This document shows, piece by piece, positions 1-8,327 of a stretch of DNA of 64,000 bases. Made by a program: the position numbers and the translations under genes. Position 1 is the stretch's first letter. Each line of letters begins with the position of its first letter. The notes below the pieces were generated by a model that saw only the letters and a list, made by a program, of their open reading frames with translations, was not told the DNA's origin and did no database searches. This DNA is from Winogradskyella wichelsiae (GTDB taxonomy: Bacteria; Bacteroidota; Bacteroidia; Flavobacteriales; Flavobacteriaceae): the NCBI RefSeq assembly GCF_013403925.1, contig NZ_JABFDJ010000001.1, positions 62,001-126,000 on the forward strand, written 5' to 3'.

Positions 1-2
1 GA

Positions 3-623
3 ACAACTGATGTTTTAGGAAATGCTGATATCGCTGCAGGATTGAGAGAAGCCTTAGACTTAGGCATTGAAAAACAAGTTGCCAAACTAACCACAGAAGA
101 TGGCTTCTATAAAAATGAATTGGTGAAAATTGTATTACCAGAAGAATTACAAAAAGTAGATAGCGCTTTGCGTAAAATAGGATTAAGTAGTTTAGCTGAT
201 GAAGGTTTAAAGGTACTTAACAGAGCTGCAGAAGATGCTGTATCTGAAGCAACACCAATATTTGTGAATGCTGTTAAAGACATTACGTTTGATGATGCTA
301 AAACTATTCTTTTAGGAGAAGATAATGCAGCGACATCTTATTTGACGACAAAAACTCAAACAGAGCTTTACGACAAGTTTAAGCCCGTTATTAATAATTC
401 TTTTAGTAAAGTTGGCGCGGATAAAATTTGGGCTAATTTAATTACAAAATATAACAACATTCCTTTAACTAGTAATGTTAATCCTGATTTAACTGATTAC
501 GTTACAACAGAAGCATTAGATGGTGTTTACACTATGATTGCTGTAGAGGAATTAGAAATTAGAAATTCAGTAGCATCTCGTAGTACAGATTTATTGAAAA
601 AAGTCTTTGCCCTACAAGACTAA
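3..623 (+). CDS. DUF4197 family protein (5' end outside window)
   Basis: The reading frame is already open at the window edge, so the start codon and probable signal peptide are missing; the TTG at 42 is not the real start. The visible part (about 206 residues) is mostly helical. It matches the DUF4197 pattern: an N-terminal segment ending in GLREALDLGIEKQV, a central stretch around LPEELQKVDSALRKIG, and a C-terminal DYVTTEALDGVYTMIAVEE block. DUF4197 proteins are secreted or periplasmic proteins of unknown function, common in Bacteroidetes and Proteobacteria. The next gene follows after about 100 AT-rich bases. Confidence 0.8.
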   Translation, partial: TTDVLGNADIAAGLREALDLGIEKQVAKLTTEDGFYKNELVKIVLPEELQKVDSALRKIGLSSLADEGLKVLNRAAEDAVSEATPIFVNAVKDITFDDAKTILLGEDNAATSYLTTKTQTELYDKFKPVINNSFSKVGADKIWANLITKYNNIPLTSNVNPDLTDYVTTEALDGVYTMIAVEELEIRNSVASRSTDLLKKVFALQD

Positions 624-721
624 AAACATATTTACTTAAATAATACATAAATATTTAAGCTAAAATCATTTGTTCTAGCTAAATTTTAGTAATTTAATAA
701 AATAATTATTAAAATTTAGCA

Positions 722-919
722 GTGAACAATTCAGACCAACTTCTAAAAAAGAGAATCAAGCTTAAACAAAAGTATAATCAACTCATTGAGGATGCTTATA
801 ATTTAAGACAAAGCGACCACGCTTTAAGTGACTTTTCAGAATATAAAGCTACAAAAATTCTCTACAAAATAAATAAGTTAGAATTTTTAGTGAGAAATTC
901 TAATAGGCAACAACAATAG
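722..919 (+). CDS. Small charged coiled-coil-like protein (Lacal_2735-like)
   Basis: This is a 65-residue protein with a GTG start and no ATG alternative in frame. It is highly charged and helical (LLKKRIKLKQKYNQLIEDAY, then an ILYKINKLEFL helix). The layout of two short helices around a central D-A-L-S-D-F segment resembles the small flavobacterial Lacal_2735/DUF6435 family, whose function is unknown. There is no signal peptide or membrane segment. A bidirectional terminator lies downstream. The gene is probable from its coding pattern; the family assignment is tentative. Confidence 0.5.
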   Translation: MNNSDQLLKKRIKLKQKYNQLIEDAYNLRQSDHALSDFSEYKATKILYKINKLEFLVRNSNRQQQ

Positions 920-1061
920 CTCCTAGTATTTAATTTCTCATTTAATAAAACTTACTTAATTATAACCTAACATTATCGTAACCTTGATAACAATTAAAGT
1001 TACGATCTTTGTTATGCAAAAGATTGAGATTAGTTAAGTCTTAATAAAGTTAGTTTAGAGT

Positions 1062-1096
1062 AAAGTCGATATTTAGTTAGGTATCGACTTTTTTGT
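1062..1096. terminator. Bidirectional intrinsic terminator
   Basis: The inverted repeat AAAGTCGATA / TATCGACTTT is followed by a T run on the plus strand. It sits between two convergent genes and could serve both. Confidence 0.7.
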
Positions 1097-1098
1097 AT

Positions 1099-1884
1099 TT
1101 AATTCTGAAGTGTTTTAAAATACGGATAAGATTTTAGTAAACGACTACCATACCAAGAAAACAGCTCACCATCAACAATCTTTATTTTCTTTTCAGGAAA
1201 CTGAGACTGCAACTCTAATACATCTGCTTCTTTAAACGGAAAAGGTTCTGTGGATAGAAAAATAAGATCAGCCTCTTTTAATTTTGAATTATTAAAATCA
1301 ATTTCTGGATAACGCTTTTCTGACTCAAAAACATTTATAAATCCAGCTTCATTAAGCATGACATTTATAAAATTATCCGAAGCTGCAACCATCCAAGGTT
1401 TTTTCCAAATAAAATAAGCAACTTTTAATTTCGCGTTACCTTGATTTTGAAGTTGAAAGGCTTCACGTTCTAATTGAATATTTGATACTAAAGTTGAAGT
1501 TGTTCTTTCAATTTCAAAGATATCCCCATACATATTTATAAGTTCAAAACTATCTTCAAGATTATAAACATCACTAATATGAATTGGTGCAATACCTGTT
1601 AAATCTTCGATCATTTCCTTAGTATTTTCCTCTTTATTACAAAGAATAATATCGGGACGAAGTGCTTTTATTTTTTCAATATTAATTTCTTTCGTTCCAC
1701 CAACAACCACCTTAGACATTCTAAGATGATTTGGATGTACACAAAACTTAGTAACGCCTACAATAAATGCTTCTAGACCTAAATCTACTAAAAGCTCTGT
1801 TTGTGAAGGTACTAATGAAACAATACGTTTTGGTTTACGACCAAATAGAAGTTTACGGTTTAATTGGTCTTTACACGTTTTCAT
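1099..1884 (-). CDS. BtuF-like helical-backbone substrate-binding protein
   Basis: A 261-residue protein with the BtuF/FepB-type fold pattern. The N-terminal RIVSLVPSQTELLVDLG motif starts the first lobe, IEKIKALRPDIILCNKEEN marks its end, and DLIFLSTEPFPF lies in the second lobe. Family members bind cobalamin, haem or metal chelates for ABC importers. No lipoprotein or Sec signal is visible, so either the protein is cytoplasmic or the start is misread; no upstream start supplies a signal. It lies 42 bases downstream of pyrF on the same strand, with no permease or ATPase beside it. The ligand cannot be assigned from sequence. Confidence 0.7.
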   Translation of the reverse strand: MKTCKDQLNRKLLFGRKPKRIVSLVPSQTELLVDLGLEAFIVGVTKFCVHPNHLRMSKVVVGGTKEINIEKIKALRPDIILCNKEENTKEMIEDLTGIAPIHISDVYNLEDSFELINMYGDIFEIERTTSTLVSNIQLEREAFQLQNQGNAKLKVAYFIWKKPWMVAASDNFINVMLNEAGFINVFESEKRYPEIDFNNSKLKEADLIFLSTEPFPFKEADVLELQSQFPEKKIKIVDGELFSWYGSRLLKSYPYFKTLQN

Positions 1885-1926
1885 TAAAGAAATTTAAATT
1901 TTTAAGTTGTAATTATTTAGAGAAAT

Positions 1927-2742
1927 TTAGGCTTTCAATTCTATTGCCATTTGTAACTGAAGTTCTTCAGCTTTTTGTGCAGCTGCTTCAGCAAAATTGT
2001 CTTCTTGTGAAGCATAAATAATTCCTCTTGATGAGTTTATTAATAAACCTACAGAATCATTCATTCCGTATTTACAAACATCTTGAAGATTTCCACCTTG
2101 AGCACCTACACCTGGTACTAATAAAAAGCTATCTGGAATTATTTTTCTGATATCACCTAAATATTCTGCCTTTGTAGCTCCAACCACATACATTAGATTT
2201 TCTGAGTTCTGCCAAGATTTAGAAGTCTCTAACACTTGCTTATACAACTCTACACCATCTATTTCTTTAGTTTGAAAATCGAATGCGCCTTGGTTAGACG
2301 TTAAGGCTAAAAGAATGGTATGCTTATCTTTAAATGCTAAAAAAGGCTCTACAGAATCCTTGCCCATATAAGGAGCAACTGTAACACTATCGAACCCTAA
2401 ATCTTCAAAAAAAGCTTTAGCATACATTGTACTTGTATTACCTATATCTCCTCGTTTTGCGTCTGCAATAGTGTAAATTTCAGGATGATTTTCGTTAAGG
2501 TAATTAATTGTTTTCTCTAAAGCTTGCCATCCCTTAATTCCATAAGCTTCATAAAAAGCCGTATTTGGCTTATAAGCAACACACAAATGATGTGTTGCAT
2601 CTATAATTGCTTTATTAAAAGCAAAGATCGGGTCTTCTTCTTTCAATAAATGCTTTGGAATTTTATTTAAATCGACATCTAATCCGATACAAAGAAAAGA
2701 TTGTTTTTTTTTAATTTGGGTAATAAGTTGTTGTGTTGTCAT
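1927..2742 (-). CDS. pyrF: Orotidine 5'-phosphate decarboxylase
   Basis: This enzyme converts OMP to UMP, the last step of de novo pyrimidine synthesis. At 271 residues it is the long subfamily-2 type. Landmarks are [14 protein letters not shown] near the N-terminus, the catalytic [13 protein letters not shown] motif (D-x-K-x-x-D), [14 protein letters not shown], and the phosphate-binding region [11 protein letters not shown] with [10 protein letters not shown]. It is transcribed in the same direction as prfA but is separated from it by a terminator. The ATG start gives the expected N-terminus. Confidence 0.95.
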   Translation of the reverse strand: MTTQQLITQIKKKQSFLCIGLDVDLNKIPKHLLKEEDPIFAFNKAIIDATHHLCVAYKPNTAFYEAYGIKGWQALEKTINYLNENHPEIYTIADAKRGDIGNTSTMYAKAFFEDLGFDSVTVAPYMGKDSVEPFLAFKDKHTILLALTSNQGAFDFQTKEIDGVELYKQVLETSKSWQNSENLMYVVGATKAEYLGDIRKIIPDSFLLVPGVGAQGGNLQDVCKYGMNDSVGLLINSSRGIIYASQEDNFAEAAAQKAEELQLQMAIELKA

Positions 2743-2746
2743 AGTA

Positions 2747-2774
2747 TAAAAAAAAGCCTCTAAAAAGAGGCTTA
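2747..2774 (-). terminator. prfA terminator
   Basis: The hairpin AAGCCTC/GAGGCTT is followed, reading the minus strand, by a run of eight T. It lies between the prfA stop and the pyrF start. Confidence 0.75.
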
Positions 2775-2777
2775 CAT

Positions 2778-3857
2778 TTAAATTACATCATTGTTAGCCT
2801 TTAACAACTCTGTGTTTTCAGCTAGCATTAATTCATCTATAATTTTTTGGATATCACCATTAATGATATTTGATAAATCGTACAGTGTTAAACCTGGCAC
2901 TCTATGGTCAGTAACACGTCCTTGCGGATAATTGTAGGTTCTAATCTTAGCAGATCTATCACCAGAACTTACCATACTTTTACGTTTTTCTGAATCGGCA
3001 GCTTGTTGCTTCGCTAATTCTAAATCGTATAAACGTGAACGTAAAACCTTTAAGGCCTTTTCTAAGTTTTTATGTGATGATTTTTGATCCTGACAACTTA
3101 CAATCATTCCTGTAGGTTCGTGATGTAATTTAATTGCAGAATATGTTGTATTCACCGATTGCCCTCCAGGACCTGTTGATGTAGTACGCTCTATACGAAC
3201 TTCAGTCATGTCTAATTGATAATCAAACTCTTCAGCCTCTGGTAAAACCATAACTGTTGCAGCACTTGTATGTACGCGTCCTTGAGTTTCTGTTTGTGGC
3301 ACACGTTGTACACGGTGTACACCTGCTTCAAACTTTAAAGTTCCGTAAACATCTTCACCTGAAACTTCAAAAATGACTTCTTTAAAACCACCTGATGTTC
3401 CATCACTCTGACTCACAACATCGACTTTCCAACCTTTATCGCTACAGTATTTAGAATACATTCTGTATAAATCACCTGCAAAAATACTTGCTTCATCACC
3501 ACCTGTACCTGCTCTAACTTCAACGACAACATTTTTAGCATCGTCTGGATCTTTAGGTATAAGCATAAATCGAATCTCTTCTTCAAGTTTTTCTATAGTT
3601 TCCTTAGCTTCTTCAAGTTGCATTTTTGCCATGTCTACCATTTCGGCATCAGAACCATCTGCAATAATTTCTTCAGCTTCAGATACATTCTCTAATGCTT
3701 CACTATAAATTTCACCTTTATCTACAATCAGTTTAAGATCCTTGTATTCTTTCATCAGCTTGGTGTAACGTTGCTGATCTGATATAATATCTGGCTGAAT
3801 GATAAGGTCGTTCACCTCATCGAACCGTTGTTTTATAATCTGTATTTTCTCTAACAT
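2778..3857 (-). CDS. prfA: Peptide chain release factor 1
   Basis: RF1 reads UAG/UAA stop codons in the ribosomal A site and triggers peptide release. The 359-residue length is standard. Visible motifs are the helical N-terminal domain, [15 protein letters not shown], the stop-codon-reading PxT tripeptide as PQT in [10 protein letters not shown], and the catalytic GGQ in [15 protein letters not shown]. The PxT type rather than SPF marks it as RF1, not RF2. It is the first gene of the minus-strand prfA/pyrF/BtuF-like series. Confidence 0.97.
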   Translation of the reverse strand: MLEKIQIIKQRFDEVNDLIIQPDIISDQQRYTKLMKEYKDLKLIVDKGEIYSEALENVSEAEEIIADGSDAEMVDMAKMQLEEAKETIEKLEEEIRFMLIPKDPDDAKNVVVEVRAGTGGDEASIFAGDLYRMYSKYCSDKGWKVDVVSQSDGTSGGFKEVIFEVSGEDVYGTLKFEAGVHRVQRVPQTETQGRVHTSAATVMVLPEAEEFDYQLDMTEVRIERTTSTGPGGQSVNTTYSAIKLHHEPTGMIVSCQDQKSSHKNLEKALKVLRSRLYDLELAKQQAADSEKRKSMVSSGDRSAKIRTYNYPQGRVTDHRVPGLTLYDLSNIINGDIQKIIDELMLAENTELLKANNDVI

Positions 3858-3975
3858 CTCTCTTCAAAAATTATCGTTCAAAAATACGATAAATAATGGA
3901 TTTTGAAACGTTGCATTTCATGACATTTTAACTTTCAAAAAATAAACTACCTAAATTAAGCGTTACATAACTAAT

Positions 3976-4263
3976 ATGTACAAATTTATAGCTATACTAA
4001 CCTTTTACAAACAGTTTGTTGTTTGGTCATTTATTGTAAATGTCATCATTGCACTTTACACGCCTTATGCAATACCTGCACTATGTATTAAATTATTCCT
4101 TGTCATATTTTCTTGGTATTATTTTAATGAAACTACTAATAAACGAAAATTAACTATTTATAAAAATTTGGGTATTTCTTCGTTCAAACTTTTTTCTATT
4201 ATATTTATAGTAGATTCCATTATAACTCTTTTACTTCTAAAATTATATACCGAATTTTTATAA
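3976..4263 (+). CDS. Small polytopic membrane protein, probable partner of ABC ATPase
   Basis: A 95-residue, strongly hydrophobic protein with about three membrane segments (near residues 15-35, 33-50 and 70-92) and a short basic loop (ETTNKRKLTIYK). It ends 13 bases before an ABC ATPase gene on the same strand, so the two probably form one transcript and one membrane complex. I do not recognise a named family. It is much smaller than ordinary ABC permeases, so it would have to oligomerise or be an accessory subunit. Confidence 0.65.
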   Translation: MYKFIAILTFYKQFVVWSFIVNVIIALYTPYAIPALCIKLFLVIFSWYYFNETTNKRKLTIYKNLGISSFKLFSIIFIVDSIITLLLLKLYTEFL

Positions 4264-4276
4264 ACAGCAACTAAAA

Positions 4277-4945
4277 TTGATATTTGAAATAGATAATGTA
4301 GAACTTCACTTTAAAACCAAACGCATTTTAAATGGCATTTATTTAAAAGGAGAAACAGGAAAAGTTACAGCTATTTTAGGTAGTAATGGTTGCGGAAAAA
4401 GCAGCTTACTTAATATTGCCTTTGGCAACCTGAAGCCGAAGTACATGCTTATTCGGTTGAATAATACACCACTTCTAAAACCATTATTCTCTACAGGAAT
4501 TGTTAAATATTTACCTCAATATAATTTTATTCCTGATGACATGAAATTGTCTTTTGTTTTTAAATTATATAAATTAAACTGGAAAAATTTTATTGAATTG
4601 TATGAAGCATTTTCAATATATGAAAAAGCTAAATTTAATGTATTATCTGGAGGCGAAAGGCGACTTATTGAAACTTATGTGACTTTAAAAACAAAAAGCA
4701 AAATAATACTTTTAGATGAACCTTTTTCTCACATTTCTCCATTACATATTGAAACTGTAAAAAAGTTAATAGCAGAGGAAAAGAAACATAAAATAATTAT
4801 AATATCTGATCATATGTACCAACATATAATTGAAGCTTCAGATACTGTTTATTTACTGAAAAACGGCTCAACTAAAAAGATTGAGAAACTTACAGAACTT
4901 GAAGATTACAACTACTTAAATGAAGGGACTTTGCAAAATAATTAA
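4277..4945 (+). CDS. ABC transporter ATP-binding protein
   Basis: A 222-residue ABC ATPase with Walker A GSNGCGKSSLL, signature LSGGERRL and Walker B IILLDEPFSH followed by the D-loop position. The H-loop histidine is in IIIISDHMYQH. It probably starts at a TTG, because no ATG fits the N-terminal beta strand (IFEIDNVELHF). It pairs with the small membrane protein just upstream. The substrate is unknown. The 3' end overlaps the convergent DUF3078 gene by 4 bases. Confidence 0.85.
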   Translation: MIFEIDNVELHFKTKRILNGIYLKGETGKVTAILGSNGCGKSSLLNIAFGNLKPKYMLIRLNNTPLLKPLFSTGIVKYLPQYNFIPDDMKLSFVFKLYKLNWKNFIELYEAFSIYEKAKFNVLSGGERRLIETYVTLKTKSKIILLDEPFSHISPLHIETVKKLIAEEKKHKIIIISDHMYQHIIEASDTVYLLKNGSTKKIEKLTELEDYNYLNEGTLQNN

Positions 4946-5946
4946 GACGAAGAGTTACTTTTCATAATCTTATCTAAATCTACTACGACACCAACACCTA
5001 AGATTTGCTTCCATTGTAATTTAGGACCAACAATAACATTTTCTTCATTTGTTATTTCATTGGTTTCAACTTCAACTTTAATATCATCATCGTATCTTAA
5101 ATGAGATCCTAAAGTGGCTTTTACAAACTTATTAACTTTCATATCTAAGTTAATTTCCCACTCCAAATCAATGTTACCAAAACTATTAATATAATCCGTA
5201 TACAACTCTAGGAGACTTGTGATTTTAATGTTTTCAAAAATCTCTTGTTCATACTGATTGGTTAAAAGTATACCTAACTCTTGCCTTACTTTTTTTCCAT
5301 CTCTCAAAAGATTACCTTCTAAATCATAAATCGCTGGATCGACACCAAAAGATCCTTTATTTGCTAAATCATCATCTAAAACAATGGTCGTTTTTAAGGT
5401 AAATGGTGAAACATAAAAAGACATTCGCTCAATAAACCTACCATACTCCATACCTACACCAAAAAACACATAACCTGGCGCCAAGAATTTCGAAATCTCT
5501 ACATCTCTATCTGGGTAAACATATCCATTAGCAAACTGTGTATTAAAACTAAATTTTGAGGAGTAAAACCAATTACTTTTAGGGTCTTTCTCTAATCCAA
5601 TATTAGAAACCACCTCGATAACATCTTCTGTTTTTCTAATATTTAATTCCTCCTGTTTGTTTAAACCATATCTAACATTAAAATTAGAGTTCCAGTACCA
5701 TTTTTCTTGTTTATATTTTGCTTCTGCTTTACCTGTTACAATTCCTGAAATTGAGTTGGCACCACCAGCATTCCAGTTTGTAAATGACACTTGATTAAGC
5801 GTTAGACCAATTTCCTTTTTAGTCCGCCAGCCCAATTGAATTGTTTCATTCTTCTTCTTTTGAAAATATAAAGAATCTGGCTGTGCAAAAAGCACACCAG
5901 AACCTAAAACAAATACACTAAAAATAAACCACGAGTAGTTTTTCAT
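4942..5946 (-). CDS. DUF3078 outer-membrane-type protein
   Basis: A 334-residue protein with a signal peptide (hydrophobic stretch FSVFVLGSGVLFAQ, cleavage after AQ). The DUF3078 start motif WRTKKEIGLTLNQVSFTNW is followed by alternating beta strands with aromatic residues (WYWNSNFNVRYG, SNWFYSSKFSFNTQF), ending in VGVVVDL. DUF3078 proteins are Bacteroidetes beta-barrel-like envelope proteins without assigned function. It lies 9 bases downstream of purM on the same strand and may be co-transcribed with it. Confidence 0.85.
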   Translation of the reverse strand: MKNYSWFIFSVFVLGSGVLFAQPDSLYFQKKKNETIQLGWRTKKEIGLTLNQVSFTNWNAGGANSISGIVTGKAEAKYKQEKWYWNSNFNVRYGLNKQEELNIRKTEDVIEVVSNIGLEKDPKSNWFYSSKFSFNTQFANGYVYPDRDVEISKFLAPGYVFFGVGMEYGRFIERMSFYVSPFTLKTTIVLDDDLANKGSFGVDPAIYDLEGNLLRDGKKVRQELGILLTNQYEQEIFENIKITSLLELYTDYINSFGNIDLEWEINLDMKVNKFVKATLGSHLRYDDDIKVEVETNEITNEENVIVGPKLQWKQILGVGVVVDLDKIMKSNSSS

Positions 5947-5955
5947 GCTAAAAAA

Positions 5956-7134
5956 TTAATAAGAAAATGTACCGTATTCGCTTTCTATGGTTAACTTCTT
6001 TTTATCTGAAGCTTCTACTCTACCTATAATTTTTGCATCAACATTAAAAGATTTTGAAATCTCTATAATAGCTTCTGCAACTTCAGGTTTTACATACAGT
6101 TCCATGCGGTGTCCACAGTTAAAAACTTGATACATTTCTTTCCAATCGGTTTTTGATTGTTCTTGAATTAGTTTAAATAACGGAGGAACGCTAAACATAT
6201 TATCTTTTATAATATGAAATTGATCTACAAAATGAAGAATTTTTGTTTGCGCACCACCACTACAATGCACCATTCCATGAACAGATTCACTATCGTAAGT
6301 ATTAAGAATAGCTTTTATAATTGGAGCATAAGTTCGGGTTGGAGACAATACTAATTTACCAGCATTGATTGGAGATTCCTCTACAGCATCTGTTAGTTTT
6401 GTTTGTCCTGAATAAACTAAATCTTCGGGTACAGCAGCATCAAAACTTTCTGGATATTTCTCGGCTAAGTATTTAGAAAAAACATCGTGTCTCGCAGATG
6501 TTAATCCATTACTCCCCATACCACCATTATATTCGGTTTCGTAAGATGCTTGCCCAAACGACTCTAAACCAACAATAACGTCACCTGAAGTAATATTAGC
6601 ATTATCTATAACCTTAGATCTTTTAATACGTGCAGTTACAGTAGAATCTACAATGATAGTCCTAACCAAATCGCCAACATCTGCAGTTTCTCCTCCGGTA
6701 GAATGAATTGTTACACCAAATGATTTTAAATCTTCAATTAACTCTTCTGTTCCATTAATTATTGCTGAAATAACTTCGCCTGGAATTAAATTTTTATTTC
6801 TTCCTATTGTAGAAGAGAGCATAATGTTATCTGTTGCACCGACACAAAGCAGGTCGTCAATATTCATAATTAACGCATCTTGAGCAATACCTTTCCAAAC
6901 AGAAATATCACCAGTTTCTTTCCAATACATATAAGCTAATGAAGACTTTGTGCCAGCTCCATCTGCATGCATTATTAAACAGTAATCGTCATCATTGGTT
7001 AAATAATCTGGCACTATTTTACAAAATGCTTTGGGAAACAAGCCTTTGTCAATATTCTTTATAGCGTTGTGAACATCTTCTTTTGAAGCTGAAACTCCTC
7101 TTTGTGCATATCTTTTACTTACCGAATTACTCAT
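5956..7134 (-). CDS. purM: Phosphoribosylformylglycinamidine cyclo-ligase (AIR synthase)
   Basis: The enzyme forms aminoimidazole ribotide from FGAM and ATP in purine synthesis. It is the Bacteroidetes form, 392 residues against about 345 in E. coli. The AIRS-type core shows ADGAGTKSSLAYMYW (ATP/metal binding), MNIDDLLCVGA, the GETADVGDLVRT loop and HCSGGAQTKI in the C-terminal domain. The N-terminal RYAQRGVSASKEDV segment is typical of the Bacteroidetes enzymes. The DUF3078 gene follows closely. Confidence 0.92.
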   Translation of the reverse strand: MSNSVSKRYAQRGVSASKEDVHNAIKNIDKGLFPKAFCKIVPDYLTNDDDYCLIMHADGAGTKSSLAYMYWKETGDISVWKGIAQDALIMNIDDLLCVGATDNIMLSSTIGRNKNLIPGEVISAIINGTEELIEDLKSFGVTIHSTGGETADVGDLVRTIIVDSTVTARIKRSKVIDNANITSGDVIVGLESFGQASYETEYNGGMGSNGLTSARHDVFSKYLAEKYPESFDAAVPEDLVYSGQTKLTDAVEESPINAGKLVLSPTRTYAPIIKAILNTYDSESVHGMVHCSGGAQTKILHFVDQFHIIKDNMFSVPPLFKLIQEQSKTDWKEMYQVFNCGHRMELYVKPEVAEAIIEISKSFNVDAKIIGRVEASDKKKLTIESEYGTFSY

Positions 7135-7178
7135 TGTACAGTTTGTTTATGTTGGTTTTGCAAAAGTAAGGATTGCGT

Positions 7179-7859
7179 TTAATTATATGGAATGATTAGA
7201 CTGGAATTAATAACAGTATTTAATTTTTTACGAATTATTTCTTTTTCTTTCTCGCCTCCAAAGTAAATATTAAGTCCTAAGCCGACTCTAATAAAGGTAT
7301 CATCAGACTCCCCAGCAACTCTTCCATCAAGTTCATCTGAAAACATATAATTGTATTCTCCAAAAAGTTTTACACCAACACCTTCTACAAGAAGATATTC
7401 AAGTCCTACTCCTCCTTGCACTTTGAATTCTGTATGTTCAAAATAATTAGAAGCATTATAACCACCTCCTAAATACAAAAACGGTGTTATTTTTTTTAAG
7501 GGCATTAGTAGATATTCCGCATTAAGATCAAACGACATAAAACCTTCGTTATAAACATCTTTCACTGATAAATTATATTTATTATACGTAAAATTAACGT
7601 TTAGATGATTAGTTAAATGATATTTATAACCTGCTCTAAAATAGATTTCAAAATCGGGATTAGGATAATCTCCATTTATAATTACAGATCCCATGGCAAC
7701 ATCAATAACATGAATACCTCTATTTTCTAAAAAAGTAAATCTTTCTCTATTAATTTTTTCTTTAGCATTATCAATTACCTGAGAATATGTGGTATTAAAA
7801 CTGATTAAAGCAATAATCACAATTAATAGCGTACTGTTGCGTTTAGGGATAAAAATCAT
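7179..7859 (-). CDS. Outer-membrane beta-barrel protein
   Basis: A 226-residue protein with a signal peptide ending near TTYSQ. The body consists of short alternating strands (FEIYFRAGYKYHL, LNVNFTYNKYNLSV, ITPFLYLGGGYNAS, GVKLFGEYNYMFSD), as in porin-like or OmpW/CsgG-tail barrels of Bacteroidetes. The last strand reads FIRVGLGLNIYFGG and is followed by a charged tail, so the barrel does not end at the C-terminus. A NRGIHVIDVAMGSVIING segment before the barrel resembles the tail domain of flavobacterial CsgG-like proteins. Specific function unknown. Confidence 0.7.
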   Translation of the reverse strand: MIFIPKRNSTLLIVIIALISFNTTYSQVIDNAKEKINRERFTFLENRGIHVIDVAMGSVIINGDYPNPDFEIYFRAGYKYHLTNHLNVNFTYNKYNLSVKDVYNEGFMSFDLNAEYLLMPLKKITPFLYLGGGYNASNYFEHTEFKVQGGVGLEYLLVEGVGVKLFGEYNYMFSDELDGRVAGESDDTFIRVGLGLNIYFGGEKEKEIIRKKLNTVINSSLIIPYN

Positions 7860-7895
7860 ATACTAATAAACTATAATGGTTTGAAATAAATTTAT

Positions 7896-7938
7896 AAAAA
7901 AAGAGATAATATTCATTAATGAATTTTATCTCTTTTCC
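7896..7938. terminator. Terminator downstream of small secreted peptide gene
   Basis: The inverted repeat AAAAGAGATAA / TTATCTCTTTT has an A/T-rich loop, with an A run on one side and T's on the other. It lies 3' of the 45-residue minus-strand gene. Confidence 0.55.
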
Positions 7939-7963
7939 TAAAGTCAATTATAAACCTATAATT

Positions 7964-8101
7964 TTAAATATTTACGGGTAAATTTAATTGAACGCTAACA
8001 ACCTCATCCGTACTTGTATTCTTTAAGTCGTCTGTATTGTCTTGAGTAAGAATAAGTGTTGCTCCTGCAAGAATAGCTAGACTAAGTAACAGCTTTTTCA
8101 T
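7964..8101 (-). CDS. 45-residue secreted or membrane-anchored peptide
   Basis: This short frame runs from an ATG (8101) to a TAA (7964). The N-terminus is a clear signal/anchor sequence (MKKLLLSLAILAGATLIL), followed by a short acidic tail (TQDNTDDLKNTSTDEVVS). It has its own downstream terminator, which supports a real transcript. No family is recognised. It could be an exported peptide or a small membrane protein. Confidence 0.5.
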   Translation of the reverse strand: MKKLLLSLAILAGATLILTQDNTDDLKNTSTDEVVSVQLNLPVNI

Positions 8102-8327
8102 TTCTTTAATTTATTGATTAATAACGCAACAAATATACAAAACAAACACATCGACAAAGCGACTAACACCAATAAACAAGCACTACACAATCTTTTTTTC
8201 GACAACTAGTTTAAAGCTATCGACGAACTGCACGATTAAGCAAAAACCGAATACATACTGTACGTATAAATACGTATTTCGTCGATTAGAATATATATTA
8301 AATAAACTATACCTAACTGAAATATGG
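8102..8327. other. Intergenic, no gene seen
   Basis: An AT-rich gap holding a short palindrome TACGTATaaATACGTA (about 8259-8274) and repeated CGACGA/TCGTCGA words. No RNA family or coding frame was recognised. Confidence 0.4.

Noticed and set aside
1885..1926. Cobalamin riboswitch before the BtuF-like gene
   Set aside because: The gap is only 42 bases, far too short, and no B12-box is seen.
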